NCBI GenBank assembly: GCA_964347345.1
Contig: CAYFYB010000002.1
Location: 62,001-126,000, forward strand
DNA: 64,000 bases
Reading direction: 5' to 3'
Source of the DNA: JAJISG01 sp964347345
GTDB taxonomy: Archaea; Thermoplasmatota; Thermoplasmata; RBG-16-68-12; JAJISG01
In this document: positions 8,038-16,580 of the stretch, in pieces
Position numbering within the stretch: position 1 is the first letter of the stretch
Layout of the letters: the number at the start of each line of letters is the position of its first letter
Notes under the pieces: generated by a model
Seen by the model: only the letters and a program-made list of their open reading frames with translations
Database searches by the model: none
Told to the model about the DNA's origin: nothing
Translations under genes and position numbers: made by a program

Positions 8038-9447
8038 TTAGCGGAGAGGCTTTCCCTTCGTCTCGGGCCCCAAGACACCGGCCACCAGGCCGCCCGCCAG
8101 CATTAGAAGAGCGATGGAGGTCAGGGGCCACAAGACCGCACCAGTATAGGCGAAGAGTGCTGCAAACGCCAATGGGGCGAGAATGGCCGTCACCTTCCCG
8201 ACGCCTTCAGCTAGACCGAAACCCGTGGCCCGGTATTGGGTGGGGAAGAGCTCCGATGTGTAGGGGTAGACGGCTCCCCAAGCGCCCAAGTTGAAAAAGC
8301 TGACGAACACGAGACCCAGGATGAGGGTCCAGAAGTCCTTGGCCGTGGCGAAGACGTAGCCGCTTATGCCGCCTAGGATCAGGAAGAGGGCAAGGGTTCT
8401 CCTCCGGCCCCACCACTCCACCAGGATCATCGAGGCACCGTAGCCAGGGAACTGGGCGAAGGCGGAGATGATCAGGAAGAGGGCCAGAAGGTTGGGGTCC
8501 CCGAAGTCAGCAACGCCGAATTGGGCCAGAGCGGGAGGAAGCCAGAGGAAGAGGCCGTAGTAGCTGAAGTTCAGCGCGATCCAAACGCCGATGGTCACCG
8601 TGGTCCTGCGGAGTAGGTCTCCGTGGAACAGCGCTGACACAGGAGCCCGAGGAATCGTCGGCTCCTTCCTCAGTTCCGACGCCCGGGCATCTCTGGAAGT
8701 GGCCCTCCGGAGTACGTTGGCCGCCTCCTCCAGACGGCCCTGCCTCGCCAGGTAGTAGGGGCTTTCGGGCACGGTTCGACGGAAGAGGTATGCCAGGAAG
8801 GCGGGGAAGGCGGCGACGAGAAACAGCAGGCGCCAGTTCTCGACATCTCCAATCAGGGGGAGGCGGAGGTTCCAGACGCCCGTTAGCTGTACGATGAAGA
8901 CATACCAGAAACCGATGGCCAGGAGGAAGCCTGCGGGCCAGAAGAAGTCGAGGAGAACCATGTACCTCCCTCTCTTCTGAGGAGGCAGGTACTCCGACAG
9001 TATGGAGGGATCGATGACGAGCATACCTCCGAGGCCGATTCCCGCCAGGAGCCGCAAGGAGAAGAGGCTCGCGGTGTTGAAGGAGAGTGCCGTGAGGGCG
9101 GTGAAGGCCGAGTATGCTAGGATGCAGGCCTGGAAGAGGGTGCGCCGTCCCCTGGTGTCGGAGAGGCGACCCAGAGAGAGGCTCCCCAGAAATGAGCCCA
9201 GGAGGGTGGCGGAGACGATGGCGCCATACTGGAAGGGATCAGTAGGCGTGAAGGTTGCCAGGTTGAATATACCAAACTTAGCGCCGACGGCAGGGAGGAC
9301 GAGGCTGATAAGGATTATCTCGAAGGCGACGAAGGTCCAGGCGAAGCCCGTGATCAGAACGATCCTCCGGTGGAAGGACGTGAAGCCGCCCTCCCGGAGG
9401 ACGTCCTCTACAGTCCTGTAGTCCAGCGCCCCCTGGTCCGAAGCCAT
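8038..9447 (-). CDS. MFS transporter, sugar/aromatic-acid porter type
   Basis: Inner-membrane secondary carrier with twelve predicted hydrophobic segments and about 469 residues. The cytoplasmic loop between helices 2 and 3 carries LGRLSDTRGRRTLFQA, the MFS signature, and the second-half copy reads GYGASMILVEWWGRRRTL. LLAGIGLGGMLVIDPSILSE resembles the helix-4/5 region of the sugar-porter and aromatic-acid:proton symporter subfamilies. The frame runs 27 codons further upstream, but those residues are not hydrophobic or family-like, so the ATG giving MASDQGALDYRTVED was chosen. It is transcribed alone, codirectional with the quinone-reductase-like gene 47 bases downstream. The substrate cannot be assigned. 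Confidence 0.88.
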   Translation of the reverse strand: MASDQGALDYRTVEDVLREGGFTSFHRRIVLITGFAWTFVAFEIILISLVLPAVGAKFGIFNLATFTPTDPFQYGAIVSATLLGSFLGSLSLGRLSDTRGRRTLFQACILAYSAFTALTALSFNTASLFSLRLLAGIGLGGMLVIDPSILSEYLPPQKRGRYMVLLDFFWPAGFLLAIGFWYVFIVQLTGVWNLRLPLIGDVENWRLLFLVAAFPAFLAYLFRRTVPESPYYLARQGRLEEAANVLRRATSRDARASELRKEPTIPRAPVSALFHGDLLRRTTVTIGVWIALNFSYYGLFLWLPPALAQFGVADFGDPNLLALFLIISAFAQFPGYGASMILVEWWGRRRTLALFLILGGISGYVFATAKDFWTLILGLVFVSFFNLGAWGAVYPYTSELFPTQYRATGFGLAEGVGKVTAILAPLAFAALFAYTGAVLWPLTSIALLMLAGGLVAGVLGPETKGKPLR

Positions 9448-9540
9448 GCTGGTGGCCTCAGAAGAGGGCCTACTCCATATAGCTGATGATGGAGGCAAGG
9501 GAGCGATGGAAATGACAGTGGACGGCAAGATATGCCTGTG

Positions 9541-10584
9541 TTATCGGGTTTCGGGCTCCGCGGCCTTCTCCGACACGATGTAGAAAATGTCTGAGCGGAG
9601 GTCCCGCAGGTGCGGCGACCGGCCTATGAGGCCCTTCTGCAGGAGAATGGAGACAGCATGCCTCACGGTCCGCGGCGGCAGGAGGGTCTTGGAGGCAATC
9701 TCCCGAGCCGTCAAGGGGCCTTCGTACTCAATGGTCTTCAGGACGAGCTTGGCGCTGGGGGGCATCTTCATGATCTCATCCGTCGACCGTATCCGCCGGA
9801 TGGCCTCCATCCGCTTAGGGGAGCCACCGTCGATCCTTACCAGGGCCCCCATCTTTCCTCCGCGAACCTCAACCCTCTCATCGACCTCTTCCCTGCACAG
9901 GCCGTCTATGACAACCTCGCAGTCAGATCGGGCGCTGATGTCCGACACCTCAATCAGAGCAACGTCAGGGACCACCAGCGGCCGTCTCGAGATGTCCATG
10001 GAGTTCACGGAGACGACGACAAAGACCCTGGACTGAGGCAGGACCAACGGTCCCCCAGCGGACATGGCGTAGGCGGAGGAGCCCGTAGGAGTGGCCACAA
10101 TGACGCCATCGCTGTAATCCCGGTAGACCTCCTCCCCATCGATGGTGAGCTTGTACTCCATCAGGACCGCGGTCTTGGACGGGAAGATGGCCACCTCGTT
10201 GAGGGCGGAGGGCAGCTCCTTGTCATCCACCTTCACTGCCAAGCGGTTGCACTCCTCAAGCCTGTACTCCCCCTTGGACACCTTGCGGAGACCATCCTTC
10301 AGGGCGCTCAGGGGTAGATCCGTGAGGAAGGCGGAGCCCGTGGCGTCGTTTACCCCCAGCATAGGGACTTTCGCATCGCCGTAGTCCTGGAAGGCCCTCA
10401 AGACATCCCGGTCGCTCCCGAGAACTAGTATGAAGTCTGCCTTGCCAACCTCCGACCTGTCCCTGGGAAGTATGCCCACGTCAAATCCCAGGGACTCAGC
10501 CGCCAATATGACGGAGTCGATGATACTCTGGGCAGTCTTCCCGGCAGAGGAGGTGCTGGGAAAGGGGAGTATGAGGGCCTTCAC
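9541..10584 (-). CDS. nadK: NAD kinase fused to a C-terminal winged-helix domain
   Basis: Makes NADP from NAD with ATP or polyphosphate. Residues 1-270 are the NAD kinase fold: ALNEVAIF (the NE motif), DGVIVATPTGSSAYAMSAGG (the nucleotide-binding signature) and the beta-rich C-terminal half are clear. The usual GGDGT motif near residue 55 is replaced by LGSDRDVLRAF; the key Asp is kept but both flanking glycines are altered. Residues about 270-335 form a winged helix (LVLKTIEYEGPLTAREIASK, then PPRTVRHAVSILLQKGLIGR), an extra DNA-binding-like domain that plain NAD kinases lack. The ATG start is at the upstream end of the conserved fold. The fusion suggests a sensor or regulator of NADP supply, but this is inference. 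Confidence 0.85.
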   Translation of the reverse strand: MKALILPFPSTSSAGKTAQSIIDSVILAAESLGFDVGILPRDRSEVGKADFILVLGSDRDVLRAFQDYGDAKVPMLGVNDATGSAFLTDLPLSALKDGLRKVSKGEYRLEECNRLAVKVDDKELPSALNEVAIFPSKTAVLMEYKLTIDGEEVYRDYSDGVIVATPTGSSAYAMSAGGPLVLPQSRVFVVVSVNSMDISRRPLVVPDVALIEVSDISARSDCEVVIDGLCREEVDERVEVRGGKMGALVRIDGGSPKRMEAIRRIRSTDEIMKMPPSAKLVLKTIEYEGPLTAREIASKTLLPPRTVRHAVSILLQKGLIGRSPHLRDLRSDIFYIVSEKAAEPETR

Positions 10585-10747
10585 ACCTCTGGAAGGGTGG
10601 GAGGTATAATAAATCCTATCGGGCCCTCAGAGACGGAGGCCCAGGATTGCCCCCTCGAAAACTGTAAATGGCCCACGCCGGGCATTCAATCCAGACAGTC
10701 CTCGAAGGTCCCAGGTTCCTCTCAGCCTTGATACCACCTCAAAAGAC

Positions 10748-10756
10748 TTTATATAA
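10748..10756 (+). promoter_or_regulatory. TATA box, leaderless promoter of the coiled-coil gene
   Basis: TTTATATAA is centred 26 bases upstream of the ATG at 10778, so transcription should begin at the start codon itself. There is no ribosome-binding sequence in the short interval, which agrees with a leaderless mRNA. Confidence 0.65.
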
Positions 10757-10777
10757 TGTAATGGCCAGCCCTCCCCC

Positions 10778-11053
10778 ATGATGGAAGAGGAGCGAGAGGA
10801 GGCCTACCAGGAGATAACATCACCGCCTCAGATTTCTCAGCAACCCCAGACGCCCCGGGAGTCGGAAAGCTCCCTCGAGGAGGCCAAGAGGGCGAAGAAG
10901 CAGGCTGCATACCACGAGAAGGCCAGCAAGCTGAAGGCAAGGGCGGCGAAGCTGGTATCAAGGGCGAAGAAGCTCAGGGCCACTGCCGAGGCGTTGGAGG
11001 AGAAGGCCCGGCGCTATGAGGCCAAGGCCAGCGAGCTTGAAGGCCGTCCGTAG
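10778..11053 (+). CDS. Small basic coiled-coil protein, unknown function
   Basis: A 91-residue protein that I do not recognise. Residues 1-30 are acidic and Gln/Pro-rich (QISQQPQTPRESE); residues 31-88 form one long, Ala/Lys/Glu-rich amphipathic helix with repeated AxKLxxRAxKL patterns, the look of a coiled coil or a nucleic-acid-binding rod. There is no signal peptide or membrane segment. The evidence that it is real is a strong TATA box placed exactly for a leaderless start at 10778, the codon-like composition, and a compact position between NAD kinase (divergent) and mevalonate kinase (same strand, 35 bases downstream). A second ATG follows the first directly. Confidence 0.7.
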   Translation: MMEEEREEAYQEITSPPQISQQPQTPRESESSLEEAKRAKKQAAYHEKASKLKARAAKLVSRAKKLRATAEALEEKARRYEAKASELEGRP

Positions 11054-11088
11054 AAAGGGTTAAGGACGTCCCTAGAAATGGCGGGCCA

Positions 11089-12021
11089 GTGGTCGCTGCC
11101 TCGGCCCCTGGGAAGCTCATTCTGTTTGGCGAGCACGCCGTCGTGTTCGGGGAGCCCGCCCTATCCGTCGCCATAAACCTCAGAACGACGGTGGAAGCCC
11201 GCCCGTCCAAGAGGAACGAGGTCAACGGCCAGCCCCTCCGGGTTGGCAGGTATCCCTATCTGGAAACCGCTCTCAGGATTGCTGGCCCGAATCGGCCTCT
11301 GGCCTTAAACGTCTCGTCCCAAGTCCCCCTAGCCTCCGGTATGGGGTCTTCCGCTGCCGTCACGGTCAGCCTCCTCGCATGCCTCCAAGCCTTAGGCGGG
11401 TCCCTGGACAGGGAGGGCATTGCTCGTCTTGGATTCGAGGTTGAGCATGGAGTCCAAGGCAGGGCCAGCCCCATCGATACCACCACCGCCACCCGGGGCG
11501 GTGGCATATTGCTGCTCAAGGAGAGGGGAGAGAGCTTCCTGTGGCGCATCGACAAGGGGGAGAGCGTGTGGTATCTCCACAGCTGCGAACTGCCTGAGAT
11601 GACAATAGTTGTCGGGAGCACTGGGATAGAGGCTGCCACGGGACCCTTGGTGGCGAGGGTGAAGGAACTCTGCAGCAGGCAGGATAGCGCGAGGCGGGCC
11701 GTTCGCAGGATCGGTGAGATCTCCATCGAGGGCATGAGGGCCCTCAGAGGGGGGGACCTCACCACGGCAGGAGAACTCATGCGGGAGAATCACGGGCTCC
11801 TCAACGCCCTTCAGGTTGGACATCCCATGTTGGACAAGCTGGTTGATGCCAGCCTGCCATTCTCCTACGGTGCCAAGCTGACGGGGGCTGGTGGCGGCGG
11901 CAGCATGATCTCATTGACGGACAGGCCTGAACGGGTCAAGGAGGCCATTCAGAATTCCGGCGGTACAGCCTTCATCGTCCGCAGCGAGCCCAGGGGGGTC
12001 GTTCTTGAGTCCAACGGCTGA
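11089..12021 (+). CDS. mvk: Mevalonate kinase
   Basis: GHMP kinase that phosphorylates mevalonate in isoprenoid (archaeal lipid) synthesis. Motif 1 is ASAPGKLILFGEHAVVFG at the N-terminus, motif 2 PLASGMGSSAAVTVSLL supplies the ATP phosphate loop, SPIDTTTATRGGGILL carries the catalytic Asp region, and motif 3 KLTGAGGGGSMISL closes the site. Length is 310 residues, typical of archaeal enzymes. The start is GTG; the ATG 11 bases upstream is out of frame. The last codons overlap the possible upstream start of imidazolonepropionase. A normal mevalonate kinase argues for a classical or archaeal mevalonate route and against the mevalonate-3-kinase route of Thermoplasma. Confidence 0.93.
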   Translation: MVAASAPGKLILFGEHAVVFGEPALSVAINLRTTVEARPSKRNEVNGQPLRVGRYPYLETALRIAGPNRPLALNVSSQVPLASGMGSSAAVTVSLLACLQALGGSLDREGIARLGFEVEHGVQGRASPIDTTTATRGGGILLLKERGESFLWRIDKGESVWYLHSCELPEMTIVVGSTGIEAATGPLVARVKELCSRQDSARRAVRRIGEISIEGMRALRGGDLTTAGELMRENHGLLNALQVGHPMLDKLVDASLPFSYGAKLTGAGGGGSMISLTDRPERVKEAIQNSGGTAFIVRSEPRGVVLESNG

Positions 12022-12055
12022 GACCGGCCCGCGGAGCAATCGGGGAGACCTCCTA

Positions 12056-13285
12056 GTGGCCAACATAGGTCAGCTCTTGACCTTGGGGGGCTACATGGAA
12101 CCCCGCACGGGAAAGGCCTTGCTGGACCTGGGCATCGTTCGCGATGCAGCCATCCTCATAGAAGCGGGCCGCATCAAGGCCGTCGGACCCCAGGATAAGG
12201 TCCTCCCCGATGCTGAGGGGGTGGAGGTCCTTGACGCTGGCGGTAAAGTGGTCATGCCTGGCTTCGTGGACGCCCACACCCATGCTGCCTTTGCCGGCTC
12301 GCGAGAGGGGGAATTGGCGTCCAAGCTCGCGGGCAAGTCCTACGCCCAGATCGCCCAAGAAGGTGGGGGCATTCCGAGCACCGTCATGGCAACGAGGGCT
12401 GCCACCAAGGAACAGGTCATGACGGAAACCAAGGACAGAGTCAGGAGAATGGTAGCACAGGGCACCACCACAGTAGAGATGAAGTCCGGTTACGGCCTGA
12501 GTCTGGATGAGGAGTTGAAGCTCCTAGAGGTGATCTCTCAGGTAGCTGGCGAGATGCCTGTCAACGTCGTGCCTACCTTCCTGGGGGCTCACGCGGTTCC
12601 AGAGGAGCACCGAGACAACCCGGAAGGCTACGTGGATTACCTCGTGGAGGAAGTCCTCCCTTCGGACGCTTTGAAGGGCGTGGCAAGGTACTGTGACGTC
12701 TTCGTGGAGGAAGGGTTCTTCTCCAGCCATCAGGGGAAACGCATCCTGCTGGCGGGGCAACGGCATGGCATGGCATCAAAGGTGCACGCCGATGAACTCA
12801 CCTCATGTGGGGGGGCCGAGCTGGCGGCGGAGGTAGGCGCTATATCTGCGGATCACCTCCTCTTCTCCACGGATGTTGGCTTGAAGGCCATGGCCCACAG
12901 CCGCACCATTGCCGTCCTCCTGCCTGGGACCTCTTTCTCCTCCTTGAGTCTCCCATACTGCGATGCAAGGCGGGTCATCGACCACGGCCTCGGCGTCGCC
13001 CTGGGCACCGACCTGTCTCCAAACTCGTGGATCGAGTCAATGCAGTTTGTCATCAGCCTGGCCTGCTACAAGCTCAGGATGCATCCTGAAGAGGCCATCT
13101 CCGCCGCGACCATCAACGCTGCCTGGGCCATCGGGATGGCAGCGGAGGTCGGCTCCATAGAAGTGGGGAAGAGGGCTGATCTCCTCCTACTGAGAGTCAG
13201 CGACTACCGGGAGATTCCATACAGAATCGCCTCGAACCTGGTGGACAGGGTGGTCAAGGACGGCGTAATGGTCTTCGAGGGGTAG
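12056..13285 (+). CDS. hutI: Imidazolonepropionase
   Basis: Third enzyme of histidine degradation; it opens the ring of imidazolone-5-propionate to N-formimino-glutamate. It is an amidohydrolase-fold metalloenzyme: VMPGFVDAHTHAAFAGSR gives the first His pair, KVHADELTS the next His, and LGTDLSPNSWIES the metal-binding Asp. VANIGQLLTL at the start is typical of HutI. Length from GTG 12056 is 409 residues, matching the family; the open frame allows a TTG at 12005, inside the mevalonate kinase gene, but those 17 residues have no family counterpart and GGGGAGACC precedes the GTG. No hutH, hutU or hutG lies in the window, so the rest of the pathway must be elsewhere. Confidence 0.93.
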   Translation: MANIGQLLTLGGYMEPRTGKALLDLGIVRDAAILIEAGRIKAVGPQDKVLPDAEGVEVLDAGGKVVMPGFVDAHTHAAFAGSREGELASKLAGKSYAQIAQEGGGIPSTVMATRAATKEQVMTETKDRVRRMVAQGTTTVEMKSGYGLSLDEELKLLEVISQVAGEMPVNVVPTFLGAHAVPEEHRDNPEGYVDYLVEEVLPSDALKGVARYCDVFVEEGFFSSHQGKRILLAGQRHGMASKVHADELTSCGGAELAAEVGAISADHLLFSTDVGLKAMAHSRTIAVLLPGTSFSSLSLPYCDARRVIDHGLGVALGTDLSPNSWIESMQFVISLACYKLRMHPEEAISAATINAAWAIGMAAEVGSIEVGKRADLLLLRVSDYREIPYRIASNLVDRVVKDGVMVFEG

Positions 13286-13287
13286 CC

Positions 13288-14370
13288 CTACCCGGTGGGA
13301 GGCGCGACGACGGCCCCCTCCAACCTTGAGTGAGCCCTCACGTTCGTCTCGTCGCCGATTATGCTCGAGATGAGGCGCACATCCTCTTCGATGGTGCAGC
13401 CGCCGGAGACGATGCTGTCCCGGATCTCGCTTCTCCAACCGATTCTGCTGTCCTCCATCACGATGGAATCCTTCAGATCGACCTCTCGATCGATGAAGGC
13501 ATTGGCGTAGACGCAGGACCGCCTGACCTTGGAGCCTCGACATATGGTTGCTCCCTTTCCTATGTAGCTCGGTCCCTCAACCTCGACCCCTTCCTCAAGG
13601 ACGGCTTCTTCAGAGACCACTACAAGACCGGTGGTCTTAACCCCCTTCAGCCTGGTTGTCTTGCCGTCTCTCTTTATAACCTCCATGCTAGCCCGCCAGA
13701 GGTCCCGAGGCCGTCCGATGTCCATCCAGAGGCCGTTCAGTTCAACGCCATAGATGGGCGCACCCTTCTTGAGCAACAGGGGGAATACATCCTTGGAGAA
13801 GTCGAACATGGCGCCCTCGGGTATGAGTTCTAGGACCTCGGGCTCCAGGACGTAGATTCCAGCGTTAACCAGGTTGGAGAATACCTCCTGGGGAGAGGGC
13901 TTCTCCTGAAAGCGCACGATTCTCTTGTCATTGTCCAAACCGACAACGCCGAACTCCGTAGGATCCTCCACCCTGGTCAGCGCCATGGTAGCCATGGCCT
14001 CTTTCTCCTTGTGATAGTCATACAGCTCCTTGATATCCACGTCCGCCAGGACGTCCCCGCTGGCCACTACGAAGCTGTCCTCGATGAAGTCCGCCACCCG
14101 CTTGACAGCGCCGGCGGTCCCGGCAGGGTTGGCCTCGAAGGAGTAGAGGATGGAAGCGTCGTACTCCAAGCCATCCCCGATCCTCTTCATCACCCTGTCG
14201 GACATGTAGCTGGTGGCGATGATGATTCTCTTGAAACCCGCAGAGACCAGGGAGCGGAGGACAAAGTCTATGCAGGGTCGACCGGCCACGGGCAACAGCG
14301 GCTTGGGTATCCTCTCCGTGAGGGGTTTCAGCCTCGTTCCAAAACCACCCGCCAGGACTATTGCCTTCAT
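13288..14370 (-). CDS. Sugar-phosphate nucleotidyltransferase with left-handed beta-helix
   Basis: Makes an NDP-sugar from a sugar-1-phosphate (glucose-1-P thymidylyl- or mannose-1-P guanylyltransferase family). The N-terminal Rossmann-like domain opens with MKAIVLAGGFGTRLKPLTE and IPKPLLPVAGRP, the nucleotide-binding signature; VVASGDVLADVDI holds the metal-binding Asp region and GIYVLEPEVLELIPEG follows. From about residue 245 hexapeptide repeats (YIGKGATICRGSKV, SRIGWRSEIRDSIV) form a left-handed beta helix. The ATG begins two bases after the stop of the upstream coiled-coil gene, so the two share an mRNA. It may feed the glycosyltransferases at 36857 and 38086, but the sugar is unknown. 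Confidence 0.9.
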   Translation of the reverse strand: MKAIVLAGGFGTRLKPLTERIPKPLLPVAGRPCIDFVLRSLVSAGFKRIIIATSYMSDRVMKRIGDGLEYDASILYSFEANPAGTAGAVKRVADFIEDSFVVASGDVLADVDIKELYDYHKEKEAMATMALTRVEDPTEFGVVGLDNDKRIVRFQEKPSPQEVFSNLVNAGIYVLEPEVLELIPEGAMFDFSKDVFPLLLKKGAPIYGVELNGLWMDIGRPRDLWRASMEVIKRDGKTTRLKGVKTTGLVVVSEEAVLEEGVEVEGPSYIGKGATICRGSKVRRSCVYANAFIDREVDLKDSIVMEDSRIGWRSEIRDSIVSGGCTIEEDVRLISSIIGDETNVRAHSRLEGAVVAPPTG

Positions 14371-14372
14371 CC

Positions 14373-15239
14373 TCACAGCTCCAGTTTGCCCCTTTTCTTC
14401 AGGATGTCTATTGCCTCCTCTACAGCCCTATCCACGGCTTCCTCGTCCTCCAGGGCCCTCTTCACTGCCTCCTTCTGCTCCACCATGATCTTCCGGGCTT
14501 CCTCGTACTCCTCCCTCCTGGAGCCCTTGATGGAGATGATCTTCTCCCTCATCTCCATGGCCCTCCCGTGATAGTGGTCGGCCCTCTCCTTCACGGCTAT
14601 GAAAGCCTCGTGAATGCGGTCAGCCTCGGCTATGAGGAGGGATATCGCCTCCACCTTTTCATCTAGCTCCTCCCGCAAGGCTTGAACCTCTTCAGAACTT
14701 CTAAGAACCTCCTGGTGCTCCTTTTCCGCCTGGCGAAAGAGGTCTTCGATTGTCGAGTCGATCTCGCCTACCTGCTTGAGGGTCTCCTGGTGCTCCTTCT
14801 CGATGGTCTCCAGATGGGCCAGGTCCTGATGGGCCTGCCTCAACTCCTTAAGAAGCTTCTCCTCCTCCGGGAGGGACAGGGAGGTGGTCTGCTGCTTCCT
14901 CTCCATCTGTTCAATCCCCTCCCGCAACCTCCTGAGACCCTCCGCCACGCCGCCCTTGAGATCTCCCCTAAGCTCTCTCTTGACCTGGATGAGTTCCTTG
15001 GCCCGCCTCTGCAGATCATTCCTCCTCTCCTTGTGCTCCCTCACCCGCTTCTGGGTCTGGGACCGCTTCTCGCGCAGGGATTCCATCTGCGCCCTGACCT
15101 CCCTCTTCTTCTCGTTGAGAAGGTCCCTCTCCTCCCGAAGGGCCCGAGCCTCCACGTTGTACTTGTCCCGCCTCTCCAGTAGTGTCCTGTACTTGATCTC
15201 GGCGTATTGGAGTTCACTGAGGGTTTTCTTTCGGCCCAT
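14373..15239 (-). CDS. COG1340-like archaeal coiled-coil protein
   Basis: A soluble 288-residue protein that is almost entirely coiled coil: charged heptads run from residue 15 to 275 (for example LLERRDKYNVEARALREERD), with short breaks near residues 95-105 (GDLKGGVAEG) and 120-125. It resembles COG1340, a widespread archaeal family of unknown function. There are no catalytic motifs, membrane segments or zinc sites. The gene sits between ksgA and the nucleotidyltransferase on the same strand, with gaps of 39 and 2 bases. COG1340 proteins are often near information-processing genes, so a structural or RNA-related role is a guess only. The ATG start gives MGRKKTLSELQYAEIKYR. Confidence 0.88.
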   Translation of the reverse strand: MGRKKTLSELQYAEIKYRTLLERRDKYNVEARALREERDLLNEKKREVRAQMESLREKRSQTQKRVREHKERRNDLQRRAKELIQVKRELRGDLKGGVAEGLRRLREGIEQMERKQQTTSLSLPEEEKLLKELRQAHQDLAHLETIEKEHQETLKQVGEIDSTIEDLFRQAEKEHQEVLRSSEEVQALREELDEKVEAISLLIAEADRIHEAFIAVKERADHYHGRAMEMREKIISIKGSRREEYEEARKIMVEQKEAVKRALEDEEAVDRAVEEAIDILKKRGKLEL

Positions 15240-15278
15240 TTGCAGCCTCGGGCTCTGTTTGAATCGAGAGAGTGAGTA

Positions 15279-16085
15279 TTAACCTTTCGCGGCTAGGAGA
15301 CGTGCTAGGCAAGCCATGTCCTCCGGATTCATCTGCTCTGCCCTCTTGGTAGCCAGAGGGGTGTCCGCTAAGAGGGATCTCAGGCTCTCCTCGGAGAGAG
15401 CAAGATGTCTCCACTCGTGGAGCAGGGCGTTCAAGGCCTTCTTCCTCCGGTGGGCAAAGAGGGCGTCCACCACCCTGTCAAAGGTTCCCTCGTCCACCTC
15501 GAATGGGGGAGGTCGGGTATCGATCTGGACCACTGCCGAGTCCACCTCCGGCCGGGGCCAGAATGCTGAGCTAGGGACCGTCTCCAGGATCTGGGCGTCG
15601 CTTCGATAGTAGACCTTCACTGAGAGCCGGGAGTAGGCCCCGGAGCCCATCCGGGCCACGACTCTTTCGGCGAACTCCATCTGGAAGGTGAGGATCGCCC
15701 GCTTGAAGGACCTCTCTAGCAGTCGGAACGTAAAGGGAGAGGATATCTCGTAAGGGAGGTTGCTCACCACTCTGTCGAAGGGGGGTAGCTCGATGCTGAG
15801 AACGTCCCCCTCCAGGAGGTCGAGGCCAGGGATTCTGTCACGGAGGTAGGCGCAGAGGCGTCTGTCCTTCTCCACGGCGACAACCTTGACACCTCTGTCA
15901 AGCAGAGCCTCCGTAAGTATGCCAAGACCGGGTCCGACCTCGAGGACCCTCTCGCCCGGCAGGATCCCCGCGTACTCCGCCATGCGGTGGGCCAATTCGT
16001 CGATGAGGAGGAAGTGCTGTCCGAGCCGCTTGGAGGGCGTGACCCCCGCCTCCCTCAACCTGGCCTTCACCTCGGAGACCTTCAT
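15279..16085 (-). CDS. ksgA: 16S rRNA dimethyladenosine transferase KsgA/RsmA
   Basis: Dimethylates two adjacent adenines in the 3' hairpin of 16S rRNA late in 30S assembly, using S-adenosylmethionine. Motif I VLEVGPGLGILTEALLDRG binds SAM; VVAVEKDRRL and LLEGDVLSIEL follow; the catalytic NLPY of N6-adenine methylases is seen in VVSNLPYEISSPFTF. The C-terminal helical domain is present (DRVVDALFAHRRKKALNALL). Length, 268 residues, is normal. ATG 16085 is well placed before SKRLGQHFLLI, the usual N-terminal motif. It follows nusA on the same strand after a 60-base gap, in the place where many archaea carry rps12 and rps7. Confidence 0.95.
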   Translation of the reverse strand: MKVSEVKARLREAGVTPSKRLGQHFLLIDELAHRMAEYAGILPGERVLEVGPGLGILTEALLDRGVKVVAVEKDRRLCAYLRDRIPGLDLLEGDVLSIELPPFDRVVSNLPYEISSPFTFRLLERSFKRAILTFQMEFAERVVARMGSGAYSRLSVKVYYRSDAQILETVPSSAFWPRPEVDSAVVQIDTRPPPFEVDEGTFDRVVDALFAHRRKKALNALLHEWRHLALSEESLRSLLADTPLATKRAEQMNPEDMACLARLLAAKG

Positions 16086-16145
16086 GTTGGCGCATCCCGG
16101 GGTGCCTTGCTCAGTCTCAGGGGAGGGATTTGGGACTGGGGAACA

Positions 16146-16571
16146 TCACGATATGACGAGGCTCTGCACATCGTGGTGCCTGCTGATCAGATTTCTCGAC
16201 AGCCGGAGATTCTTCCCCTCCCTTCCTATGGCCCTCCCCTTCTTGGCAGGGTTGACGGACACCACGGCGTGGAGCCTGCCTCCTTTGTCCTGAATGCTTA
16301 CGTCCCTCACCTCATAGTTTCTGAAGACGTTCCTAATGAAGACGACGGGGTCTGGGCTGTGCTCCACCACCTGTACCTCTTTCCTGAGGAGTCTCTTGAG
16401 CTGACGTATCCTCTCCCCCTGCTTCCCGATGGCCTTCCCCAGTTGCCCCTCCCTCACGACGAGGATGACCTTGTCCTCCGAGTTCAGACAGTCAATGGCC
16501 GTCGCTCCCGTTAGGTCCTGAAAGAGGGATATCTGCCTCAGGGTATCCTCCGTGAACGTGATGGGGGCCAT
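16146..16571 (-). CDS. nusA: Archaeal NusA-like transcription factor (two KH domains)
   Basis: Short archaeal NusA, consisting only of two KH RNA-binding domains and lacking the bacterial polymerase-binding N-terminal domain. The GxxG loops are visible in LGKAIGKQGERIRQLKRLL (KH1) and GRAIGREGKNLRLSRNLI (KH2). About 141 residues, the usual size. The ATG is preceded by GGTGGGTGGA; a GTG three codons earlier is possible. It lies directly after rpl30e at the end of the RNA polymerase operon, the conserved archaeal order. Its role is presumed to be in elongation, termination or rRNA transcription, as for other archaeal NusA proteins. Confidence 0.93.
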   Translation of the reverse strand: MAPITFTEDTLRQISLFQDLTGATAIDCLNSEDKVILVVREGQLGKAIGKQGERIRQLKRLLRKEVQVVEHSPDPVVFIRNVFRNYEVRDVSIQDKGGRLHAVVSVNPAKKGRAIGREGKNLRLSRNLISRHHDVQSLVIS

Positions 16572-16580
16572 TCCACCCAC

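Noticed and set aside
13330..13833. A 167-codon plus-strand frame
   Set aside because: Antisense to the nucleotidyltransferase; no protein-like pattern.
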